This document shows positions 1-7,106 of a stretch of 64,000 nt of DNA, one piece after another. Position 1 is the first letter of the stretch, and the number at the start of each line of letters is the position of its first letter. This stretch comes from Arenibacter aquaticus. GTDB lineage: Bacteria; Bacteroidota; Bacteroidia; Flavobacteriales; Flavobacteriaceae. Both the position numbers and the translations under genes were made by a program. The stretch is from NCBI RefSeq assembly GCF_003957295.1, contig NZ_RQPJ01000014.1, forward strand, positions 132,060-196,059. The letters run 5' to 3'. A model generated the notes under the pieces. That model had not been told where the DNA came from. It saw only the letters and a program-made list of their open reading frames with translations, and did not search any database.

Positions 1-1
1 T

Positions 2-433
2 TCATTTCCAACATTTGAATATCGAGAACTCATTGAAACAGATTGGGAAGATTCGGATTTTAAAAACATTTTAGAAAGCAAATTTTTCTTTGTATTTTAT
101 CAATTTGAGGGTAAGAATTTGATTTTACGAAAAGTGAAGTTTTGGAATATGCCTTATTCAGATATTATTGAAGCAAAGAATGTTTGGGTAGAAATTGTAA
201 AAACAGTTTCAAATGGAAAAATCGTAAAAGAAGTTACTAAAAAAGGTGTAAGAAAAACATATTTCCCAAAGAAAACCGAAAATAGAGTAAGTCACGTTAG
301 ACCGCACGCAAAAAATGCAGCAGATACTCATGAATTACCCATTGCTGATAAATTGACTGGATTAACTGAATACACAAAACATTGTTTTTGGTTAAACGCA
401 AGTTATGTGAAAGACGAAATATATTTGAAATAG
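2..433 (+). CDS. Sau3AI/MutH-family type II restriction endonuclease, C-terminal part (5' end outside window)
   Basis: The reading frame is open from base 2 and ends at the TAG closing at 433, so only about 143 C-terminal residues are visible. Recognisable pieces are DWEDSDF near the start, then SHVRPHAKNAADTHELP and TGLTEYTKHCFWLN near the end. These resemble the C-terminal half of Sau3AI-like enzymes of the MutH superfamily, which cut at GATC-type sites. The HVRPHxxNxxDT and TEYTKxCFWLN blocks are what I recognise. The catalytic DEK-type residues would be in the missing upstream part, as would a partner methyltransferase, so it cannot be said whether the system is intact. The assignment is from memory of the family, not a search. 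Confidence 0.75.
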   Translation, partial: SFPTFEYRELIETDWEDSDFKNILESKFFFVFYQFEGKNLILRKVKFWNMPYSDIIEAKNVWVEIVKTVSNGKIVKEVTKKGVRKTYFPKKTENRVSHVRPHAKNAADTHELPIADKLTGLTEYTKHCFWLNASYVKDEIYLK

Positions 434-924
434 CAAAGCGAAATGCCATACACATTTGCAATTCGCACCAGCCGACACACAAGCCAAAAATTGCAAAAGA
501 GTATGTCTTTGCCAACGCTGATAAAAACGAGTTGAATGAAAAAAAGCCAGCGTACAACATTGTATCCTATGAAAAGCACTTGTCCAGTTCTCTAAACCTA
601 ATATTTTATTCTTTAACTATATCCCTCTCCCCCGAGACCACCTATCCTATCACCTAGGCATCTTGCTCTTGCCACAACTATAACTACTCCACACAGTAGC
701 TATGGAAGGCTGGGCCTTTGTGTTCTGTGCTGATGTTGGTATTATGCCCGTTTTTTTTGAATGCCCTACCCCCCTAAACCCACAGCATGGACACTTTTAC
801 GAAGTACGCAAGGATTGCCTACAACTACCCTTCTTTTCTTTCACAAAAGCATTAACTCGTACTCTAGGGCAAACATCAAACTGCCGTCCCAAATACAACC
901 TTGCTGGAAAAAATCAATAAATAA
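434..924. other. Intergenic stretch without a supported gene; hairpin and dispersed-repeat copy
   Basis: No reading frame here looks coding; the short ORFs have no family resemblance and overlap repeats. Bases 455-463 (TTTGCAATT) and 489-497 (AATTGCAAA) form a perfect 9-bp inverted repeat with a 25-nt loop, just after the restriction gene stop. Bases about 655-846 are copy 1 of a dispersed repeat, described separately. The rest shows nothing I can name. Confidence 0.6.
655..846 (+). repeat. Dispersed degenerate repeat, copy 1
   Basis: The copy begins with an ATCTTGCT...CATAACTAC-like motif (660-687), has a middle part around TGGAAGGCTGG, and ends with a 74-bp block (773-846). That block matches 2368-2441 at about 70 of 74 positions. 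The same order of parts is found in copy 2. No terminal inverted repeats or ORF were seen. It may be a non-autonomous mobile element or a relic spacer repeat; its nature is unknown. Confidence 0.65.
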
Positions 925-975
925 TTTGCGAAACCGATTGGTTGCACTTATATTTGCAACCGAATGATTGCGCAA
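925..975 (+). promoter_or_regulatory. Two GCAACC/GGTTGC operator-like repeats before the ArsR gene
   Basis: Two similar blocks sit just upstream of the ArsR start at 992. Bases 925-945 contain TTGCGAAACC-GATT-GGTTGCA, and 954-975 contain TTGCAACCGAATGATTGCGCAA. Each is an imperfect inverted repeat, and together GGTTGCA (939-945) and TGCAACC (955-961) form a larger dyad. ArsR-family repressors normally bind such dyads over their own promoter, so autoregulation is the natural inference. Confidence 0.55.
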
Positions 976-991
976 TTTGATTTCAGTTTTT

Positions 992-1318
992 ATGAAAAGA
1001 GATGTTTTTCAGGCCATTGCAGACCCAACAAGACGGGCTATTTTATTGCTAATCGCTACACAGGCCCTAACTCCCAACACGCTGGCCGAAGAATTTGATA
1101 TTAGCAGACAAGCCGTCTCAAAACATATTAAAATCCTTAACGAGTGCGAATTGTTGGAACAGCAAAAAGTGGGTAGGGAAATATTCTATCAATTAAAAAT
1201 TGATAAAATGAAAGAAATAGACCAATGGCTGGAACAGTTTAGGCAACTATGGGAGGACCGTTTCAACCAGCTGGATGAACTTTTAATAACCATAAAAAAC
1301 AAGCAACATGGAAAGTAA
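992..1318 (+). CDS. ArsR-family winged-helix transcriptional regulator
   Basis: A 108-residue protein starting [17 protein letters not shown]. This is the typical N-terminus of the ArsR subgroup that pairs with SRPBCC proteins. The helix-turn-helix is visible around residues 30-60 ([20 protein letters not shown]). No metal-binding cysteine pair of the ELxVCDL type is present, so metal sensing is unlikely. A TTG 24 bases upstream is in frame, but ATG 992 gives the conserved N-terminus and leaves the operator at 925-975 outside the gene. The last 11 bases overlap the next gene, so the two are translated as one unit. It is probably an autorepressor of this pair. Confidence 0.88.
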   Translation: MKRDVFQAIADPTRRAILLLIATQALTPNTLAEEFDISRQAVSKHIKILNECELLEQQKVGREIFYQLKIDKMKEIDQWLEQFRQLWEDRFNQLDELLITIKNKQHGK

Positions 1319-1811
1319 GACAAAGACCAACTTTATAGTTGATAAGAAAAAGAACACCCTGACCATTAAAAGAAATTTTAATGCCAAGCGCCAATTGGTT
1401 TGGGACTGTTACACCAAGAGTGAATTTCTTGAAAAATGGTTTGCACCAAAACCACTGACCGCCAAAACCAAGGAAATGGATTTTAAAGTAGGTGGACATT
1501 GGTTATACGCAATGATAGAACCTAATGGCACCGAACATTGGGGACGAACCGATTTTACTGAAATACAACCAATAGACTATTACAAATCCTTGGACGGATT
1601 TTGTGATGAGAACGGTAAACTAAACCCAGATATGCCCAGGGCCAAATGGCATGTAACATTTAAGGACTTAAACCAACAATCACAGGTAGAGACCGTAGTC
1701 ACCTATAATTCCTTACAAGACTTAGAAACCGTCATTCAAATGGGAATGGAAGCCGGACTCAATTCCACCTTGGAAAGATTGGACGAATTATTGGCTTCAC
1801 TAACTAAATAA
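1308..1811 (+). CDS. SRPBCC (AHSA1-like) domain protein
   Basis: A 167-residue single-domain protein of the START/SRPBCC fold, AHSA1 type. Family marks are [29 protein letters not shown] at residues about 20-50, [11 protein letters not shown] at 60-70, and a C-terminal helix with [23 protein letters not shown]. These domains bind hydrophobic ligands; the ligand is unknown here. The ATG lies within the end of the ArsR gene (overlap 1308-1318), which indicates translational coupling. ArsR-SRPBCC pairs are common in Bacteroidota, where the regulator controls the pair. No signal peptide, so cytoplasmic. Confidence 0.88.
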   Translation: MESKTKTNFIVDKKKNTLTIKRNFNAKRQLVWDCYTKSEFLEKWFAPKPLTAKTKEMDFKVGGHWLYAMIEPNGTEHWGRTDFTEIQPIDYYKSLDGFCDENGKLNPDMPRAKWHVTFKDLNQQSQVETVVTYNSLQDLETVIQMGMEAGLNSTLERLDELLASLTK

Positions 1812-1902
1812 TCACCTAAGATGCTCACAAAAACGGGGCACAACAACTGAGACTTGCTGTTTTTGGTACTGTCTGTTCCCGGGCCATAACCATAACTACT
1901 AC

Positions 1903-2182
1903 CCAACATTAGGAAGCGAGATAAAAAAACAAGACCCTGTGTTGTCATTTCACCAGATGAGATGAACAAATACCTGAAAACGATTGTCCTTGCCCCTATG
2001 ACTACAAACCTCAACAATATCCAACAAGGGTAGCAGTTAAACACAATAAGAAAAAGGGAATGATTGCGATTGACCAAATTTGGACAGTAGACATCATTAG
2101 GGTTATCCGAGTTTTTAACAGGCTAACCAAATTAGAAATTGAAAAATGTAAAGAAGTTATAAAAGAAACCTTTGTTGATTGA
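1903..2182 (+). pseudogene. mazF: Decayed MazF/PemK-family toxin gene (5' truncated, two frameshifts)
   Basis: Three joined frames reconstruct most of a MazF-type mRNA endoribonuclease. PTLGSEIKK is read in frame from 1903. TRPCVVISPDEMNKYLKTIVLAP then TTNLN comes from the frame starting at 1929. PTRVAVKHNKKKGMIAIDQI then WTVD comes from the frame starting at 2021 and runs to TGA 2180-2182. Each frame change fits loss of one base: one in the A-run at 1923-1929 and one near 2019-2020. The first 15 or so residues are missing and replaced by a dispersed-repeat motif. No mazE antitoxin is visible. The conserved words GSEIKKTRPCVV and GMIAIDQI make the family call firm; the gene is clearly non-functional as read. 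Confidence 0.85.
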
Positions 2183-2227
2183 AAAATGAGTGCTCCCCTC
2201 CCTCCAGCCTGCCAAGGCTGTTAAGTA

Positions 2228-2441
2228 GAAATCTTGCTACTACCATAATAATAACTATTTGCCAACAAGCAGCTACCTTATTAACCAATATTGGAATGGC
2301 TTAGCATTTGTATCCTGCCAGGTTGCCGGTTTAACTCATTTCTTTTTAAAAGCACCAAAAAATCATCCCTAAACCCACAGCATAGACACTTTTACGAAGT
2401 ACGCAAGGATTGCCATTAACTACCCTTCTTTTCTTTCACAA
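2228..2441 (+). repeat. Dispersed degenerate repeat, copy 2
   Basis: Same order of parts as copy 1: ATCTTGCTACTACCATAATA motif at 2231-2257, a middle part around TGGAATGGCTTAGC, then the 74-bp block at 2368-2441. That block differs from copy 1 at only four positions, while the middle parts are much more diverged. Both copies lie in the same orientation and flank the ArsR/SRPBCC genes and the dead mazF. Confidence 0.65.
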
Positions 2442-2615
2442 GACCCTTGTTTATAAACAATAAATAGAGAAAATCCCAAATTTTTTAAGAATACAAAAAG
2501 CTATTATCCCGGGTTTGCTTTCATAAAGCGAAAAGGAAAAAGATGAAAAATTGGTCGCGTCAAAATTTTTATAAACCTTGCGGCCAAATTAAATTATAAA
2601 TACCTCAATACCAGC

Positions 2616-3470
2616 ATGGCAAAATTATTTTTAGCAATATTATTGTTTACTGTACCAGCTACTTTATTTCCACAAAATACGGTTCAAGTAGATTCTTTAG
2701 AGCAGCCATTATACAGGCCATTGATAGAAAGATATATCCTGGATGAGATAAAAAGTTTACGACAGGAGAATCAGAGTTTGAGGGCAGAGGTTACCAAACA
2801 GGTTGCTGAGGCCAAATTAGAGTCGTCCGATAGATCAATTGATTATACCACAAGCACCATAAACAACATTTTTTACATCATCACTGCAGCGGCATCACTG
2901 TTGGTGCTTTTAGGATGGCGCTCCTTGAACGATATAAAAAAGAGTCTAAAGATTGATATGGCGAAGAAAATACAAACGCTTACGTCCGACTATGAGAATC
3001 GTCTACAACAGATAGAGGAGAAAATGACAGAGCGTTCCAAGGTCATCATAGAAACACAAAAAAATATAACAGACACCAATTCCATTCACTCGTTATGGAT
3101 GCGGGTCGGGCTGGAAAAAAGTGAGGAGGATAAGATTTCGGTATATGATGAAATTTTAGATATAAAACCGGATGATATAGAAGCCATGACCTATAAGGCC
3201 GATGCTCTATTGGAAATAGGAGAAGTACGTTGGGCATTGAATCTTTCAAATAATGCTATTGAGCTGGACAATGAGTATTCCCTGGCCTACTGGCAGCGTG
3301 CCTGTGCCTATTCCAAACTGGATAAGCAAACGGAAGCATTAAGAGATATAAAAAGGGCACTCGAATTGTCGGACACCCTGGAAGACGAATTGCTGAATGA
3401 AAAACATTTTGAAAATTTACATGATAATAAATTATTTAAAATGTTAATTCCCAAGCCAGAATCCTTATAA
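2616..3470 (+). CDS. Membrane-anchored coiled-coil protein with TPR repeats
   Basis: A 284-residue protein. Residues 1-20 form a signal peptide (LFLAILLFTVPATLF). Residues about 45-70 are a Leu/Glu-rich coiled coil. A second hydrophobic segment lies at about 85-105 (NIFYIITAAASLLVLLGW). Another charged coiled coil spans 110-150, and two to three TPR-like units spread over 165-265 (e.g. ALLEIGEVRWALNLSNNAIELD, YWQRACAYSKLDKQTEALRDIKRALEL). After cleavage the coiled coil would be periplasmic and the TPR cytoplasmic, as inferred from charge. TPRs mediate protein contacts; the partner is unknown. It stands alone between two gene-poor regions, so context does not help. Confidence 0.7.
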   Translation: MAKLFLAILLFTVPATLFPQNTVQVDSLEQPLYRPLIERYILDEIKSLRQENQSLRAEVTKQVAEAKLESSDRSIDYTTSTINNIFYIITAAASLLVLLGWRSLNDIKKSLKIDMAKKIQTLTSDYENRLQQIEEKMTERSKVIIETQKNITDTNSIHSLWMRVGLEKSEEDKISVYDEILDIKPDDIEAMTYKADALLEIGEVRWALNLSNNAIELDNEYSLAYWQRACAYSKLDKQTEALRDIKRALELSDTLEDELLNEKHFENLHDNKLFKMLIPKPESL

Positions 3471-3865
3471 AATTCAAACGGTCATTCATAAAAAAACCGC
3501 ATACAATAACATAATCTTGCTATGACCAAAACTGTTGGCTAGCGCGAGCTTACCTATCCTTAGCATGGCAATAAGGTAATTGCCTACTTACGGGTGGACG
3601 TTTATGGGAGTAATGTATAGCCTCAAAACCACGCAAAAATCCAAACTAGCTGGCCATACCTTTTTATTTTGGACAATCTCTATTTCTTCTCCATTTGCGT
3701 AAATTGATAATAATGAATAAATTGGAAAAGCCGTTTGTTATGGTTTCCTAGCTTTTGTTTATATGCCATGGCTGATATACTGAACCGACTGCCTTTGCAG
3801 TGCCTATTACCAATAGCATGGAATTAATTTAAAAACCATGAATTGATTAATTAATAACATAGACG
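3471..3865. other. Intergenic stretch, no supported gene
   Basis: About 395 AT-rich bases with no coding frame. A short copy of the ATCTTGCTA motif of the dispersed repeat is at 3514-3529. Nothing else was recognised. Confidence 0.5.
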
Positions 3866-4977
3866 ATGAATAAAAGATTGGAAGACATTAATTCTTTTAA
3901 GCTCGTAGACACCAAGCCAGATCAAGAACTAGATGAAATTACCCAACTTGCATCGATAATTTGTAATACCCCTATATCCTTAATTACAATACTTGAAGGT
4001 AAGCGACAGTGGTTTAAATCCAATAAGGGGCTTCATTTAAATGAAACCAAAATTGAAGATTCATTTTGCCAGCATGCTATGCATAAACCAAATGAAGTCC
4101 TAGTAGTGACCGATGCTACAAAAGACCCTAGGTTTATTGATAATAAATTGGTTTTAGGGTATCCAAATATTCGATTTTATGCTGGAGCACCCCTGGTTAC
4201 CAAAGAAAATAAGGTCTTGGGCACCTTATGTATTATCGATAATAAACCAAGAGAGTTTTCAAAAGACCATGAAAAAGCGCTGCAGATTCTTGCCAAGAAG
4301 GCAATGGAAAAAATAGAATCGTCCAAAATGATTAATGGTCTTATCAAAACTATAGAATTTGGTACGGACAGACTGATTAAGCTCACGGAGAATCTTCCTA
4401 TTGGCCTCTTTGAAATGACAATGGATACGGCAAAGGTTCCCAAGTTTTCTTTTCTCAGTGATGGTATGAAAAAACTTCACCCCAACACTAATATTGAAGA
4501 ATGGATTGAAAACCCCAACATAGGATTTTCTCTAATACATCCTGATGATGTAAAAGGTCTACAAAGTGCTTTAGACTACTGTGTTGAAAATGAAGAACCA
4601 CTTTATTTTGAATATCGCGTAAAAAAGGACACAGGGTATAGCTGGCACGCAATAAATGGAAGTCCGGTTAAACTAGAAAGCGGTGAAACTGTGATTTAAG
4701 CTCCTTCACAGATGTATCACACCATTTTGAATACCAAGCTGCTTTGGAACAAATCTCATATGATATTTCTCACGTTTTACGACGACCAGTAACAACCATG
4801 CTTGGCTTAAACAATTTAATTCAATCTGATAAAGATCTAACCAAAAAGAAATTTATGGAATATGCTGATCTTATAAATTCTATTACGATAGAATTAGAAG
4901 CATTCACCCGTAAACTAAACAAGATATATCAAGAAAAAAAACAGAATATAACGGGCCGCAATAGCTATGATTCATAG
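3866..4977 (+). pseudogene. GAF-PAS-(HisKA-like) sensory protein, interrupted by a frameshift
   Basis: The first frame (3866-4699, 277 residues) has a GAF domain at about 20-150 (TPISLITILEGKRQWFKSN, SFCQHAM, FYAGAPLVT, LGTLCIID). It is followed by a PAS fold at about 165-270 (LIHPDDV, FEYRVKKDTGYSWHAI). It stops right after GETVI. The next frame continues at once with SFTDVSHHFEYQAALEQIS and a HisKA-like helix pair (ISHVLRRPVTTMLGLNNLIQ) to a stop at 4977. The frames differ by -1, so one lost base near 4696 explains the break; restored, it gives about 370 residues. The histidine motif is S-H-x-L-R-R-P and no ATPase domain follows, so even the repaired protein would not be a complete kinase. 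A sequencing error is possible. Confidence 0.8.
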
Positions 4978-5213
4978 TTACTTCTCCTGATCTGATATTT
5001 TTGTTTTAACCAGGGTTAATTCCTAGGCCACTACATCTAAATGGAATTGTCACTTCAAGATTATATTCCCCGCTGCTGCGAGCCTGCCTATACAGCCAGA
5101 CAGACACCTTACTGCTACCATAGCAATAAGTACAAAACCTGCTGTGATAGGTACTAACATTCCCCAAAAGATCCTTAATTTTACCCTTATAGAGACACCC
5201 ATACAAAAACAGC
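4978..5213. other. Intergenic stretch with a repeat-like motif
   Basis: No coding frame. Bases about 5107-5132 (ACTGCTACCATAGCAATAAG) resemble the start motif of the dispersed repeats at 660 and 2231, but the rest of that element is not recognisable here. Confidence 0.4.
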
Positions 5214-5279
5214 ATTAAACCAACAGAAATCCATATTGTTCCCAAACTACCACATCCTATAAGACTCCAAGAGTACGGT

Positions 5280-6080
5280 GTGGGTATTTTTGATGCCGTT
5301 TCTACAAAATCCGCCCTAAAAAAAGCCCTTAAGAAACAGTATATTCGGGTAAATGAGGATGTGGCCAGTTCGGCTACCTATATAAGGGGTGGTGAACGCA
5401 TAAGTCTATCTATTTTAGAAGAAGTCACTCCCAAGAAAAAACTGCAGCTTACACTTAAAGTATTATTTGAGGACGATTACTTAGCGGCAATTCATAAACC
5501 TGCCGGAATATTGGTCAGTGGCAATAGCTTTAAAACCATTGCCAACGCCCTGGCCCAGAACCTACAAAAAAGTCCGCTCCCTGATGCAACCACAGCACAT
5601 CCTGTTCACCGTTTGGATTATGCTACAACCGGTATTTTATTGATAGGAAAAACCCGCAGTAGCATACGGGCCTTAAATAAAATATTTGAAAACAGGGAGG
5701 TTAAAAAAACCTACTATGCCATAACCATTGGTGAAATGAAGGCTGTTGGGCCCATCACCTCCGAAATTGATGGCAAAAAATCCCAGTCCAATTTTACACT
5801 TTGCGAATCTGTAACTTCAGAAAGATTTGGAAAGCTCAACCTGGTACAATTAGAGCCCCTAACGGGAAGAAGGCATCAATTGCGCAAACATCTGGCACAA
5901 ATTGGAAACCCCATATTGGGAGATAAAGATTATGGGATGGAGAACCTAATCCTAAAGGGTAAGGGCCTATACCTACATGCCTATTCTTTACAATTTACAC
6001 ATCCCTTTACCAAGAAAGAAATCTATCTAAAAGATGAACTTCCCAAAAGGTTTAAAAAGATTTTTGATCACCTAAAATAA
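5280..6080 (+). CDS. RluA-family RNA pseudouridine synthase
   Basis: Catalyses uridine to pseudouridine isomerisation in RNA. The catalytic HRLDYATTG block carries the invariant Asp at about residue 109, and GRRHQLRKHLAQIGNPILGD is the typical C-terminal motif. The coordinates given start at GTG 5280 (266 residues). However, the frame stays open upstream to a stop at 5190, and the codons from 5214 read IKPTEIHIVPKLPHPIRLQEY, which matches the usual N-terminus of this Bacteroidota subfamily. No ATG, GTG or TTG lies there; ATT 5214 is the best-placed candidate. The real protein therefore probably has about 22 more residues. The RNA target is not predictable. Confidence 0.85.
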   Translation: MGIFDAVSTKSALKKALKKQYIRVNEDVASSATYIRGGERISLSILEEVTPKKKLQLTLKVLFEDDYLAAIHKPAGILVSGNSFKTIANALAQNLQKSPLPDATTAHPVHRLDYATTGILLIGKTRSSIRALNKIFENREVKKTYYAITIGEMKAVGPITSEIDGKKSQSNFTLCESVTSERFGKLNLVQLEPLTGRRHQLRKHLAQIGNPILGDKDYGMENLILKGKGLYLHAYSLQFTHPFTKKEIYLKDELPKRFKKIFDHLK

Positions 6081-6240
6081 CGTACACAATGCCCTAAATA
6101 CACTTTGGTCCAAATCTATGTATATGACGATAGTTTATAATGCCAAAATTCCATGGGATTCCTTAGAAACCATAATGATAGGGTTGGACTATAGAAAAAT
6201 GTTCAAACTTTAAATTTGCCCCTTGGTCGTATGTAAATAA

Positions 6241-7098
6241 CTATTTTACAATCCACAAGGGCACTTCCAGATCCTCATTAAAGAGCTCCTCGGTTACACT
6301 GCCTACAAGCAAGGAGGAAAAGGTATTCTTGCCTTTATCCCCAACTATAATAAGATCTACATTGGAGGATTTGGCTTTGACCCTCAATTTTTCTGCAACC
6401 CCCGTATCCCTCCCAGGTATTATTTCTGTTGTTAAATCCCCTTTATACCCAATCCTTTTAATGAATTTCCCACTTTTTTCCTTAAGGTGGCCTTCAATCT
6501 TAACATCCAGGTGTTCTTTGGGTATATAGGGAGAAAATTGAACAGGAACATTGTAAACGTGTACCGCCTTAACCTTGGCTCCCGTAATTCCCTGTAAAGT
6601 TTCCGCCACTGAAAATACCTTTTTGGAAGCAGATGAAAAATCGGTGCCGGCCCAGATATTGGAAATAAGCGGTTGCGCATTTTTAGGAACCGACAGAATA
6701 TTGCATTTAAGCAACCGTAACAATTTTCCACTGACCACTCCAGTACCTTTCGACCTGTTTTTGTTTCCGATCAACGCAAGCTGTACCTCATATTTATTTA
6801 CAATATAATTGATGAGCGATTCAGAATAGGGATCTTCTGAAATAAGTACCTCCCATTCGGATGAAGCTGTAAACTTCTCGCTCACTTTTTCATTTAGTTC
6901 ATCACCAATAATTTCGTCCATGTTTAGATCTCTTAATTGTTCTTCAAATAATTCTGAAATTTCATATTTTTTAATATTGTGCACAAAATACACTTTCTTA
7001 ACCTTGAGGGACTCGGCGATAAATGAAGCATAATCAATTAAGGTATTATCAATATCGGAAAGGTCCAGGGCCACTAAGATGTTATTAATTTCAGTCAT
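6241..7098 (-). CDS. Universal stress protein with two tandem Usp domains
   Basis: A 285-residue cytoplasmic protein with two UspA folds, roughly 1-140 and 145-285. Each starts with the typical strand (NNILVALDLSDID; NIWAGTDFSSAS). The ATP-binding G-x2-G-x9-G-S/T motif is best kept in domain 2 (VGDKGKNTFSSLLVGSVTE) and is looser in domain 1 (GNKNRSKGTGVVSGKLLR). The gene is 8 bases downstream of the BCCT transporter stop on the same strand and so is the last gene of a porin-BCCT-Usp operon. Usp proteins linked to transporters often tune uptake to stress or energy state; that role is inferred here from position. Confidence 0.9.
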   Translation of the reverse strand: MTEINNILVALDLSDIDNTLIDYASFIAESLKVKKVYFVHNIKKYEISELFEEQLRDLNMDEIIGDELNEKVSEKFTASSEWEVLISEDPYSESLINYIVNKYEVQLALIGNKNRSKGTGVVSGKLLRLLKCNILSVPKNAQPLISNIWAGTDFSSASKKVFSVAETLQGITGAKVKAVHVYNVPVQFSPYIPKEHLDVKIEGHLKEKSGKFIKRIGYKGDLTTEIIPGRDTGVAEKLRVKAKSSNVDLIIVGDKGKNTFSSLLVGSVTEELFNEDLEVPLWIVK

Positions 7099-7106
7099 TA
7101 TAAAGA

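Larger units (their letters stand above)
1812..2615. other. Long intergenic stretch with decayed mazF and a dispersed repeat
   Basis: About 800 bases with no intact gene. It holds the mazF pseudogene at 1903-2182 and repeat copy 2 at about 2228-2441, both listed separately. A short repeat motif (1881-1902) directly abuts the truncated mazF start. The last 170 bases before the next gene show no clear promoter match to TAnnTTTG. Confidence 0.7.

Noticed and set aside
702-967. Two overlapping 68-72 residue reading frames on the plus strand
   Set aside because: They lie inside the dispersed repeat and the ArsR operator, overlap each other in different frames, and show no family resemblance.
5006-5245. 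79-residue minus-strand frame with a hydrophobic start
   Set aside because: It covers the pseudouridine synthase N-terminal region (5214 on) in the opposite strand and a repeat motif; Cys/Tyr-rich composition is unlike neighbouring genes.
1-5250. Possibility that the first 5 kb is an intact genomic island or integron
   Set aside because: Restriction gene fragment, dead mazF and repeats hint at mobile history, but no integrase, tRNA attachment site or flanking repeat is visible in the window.
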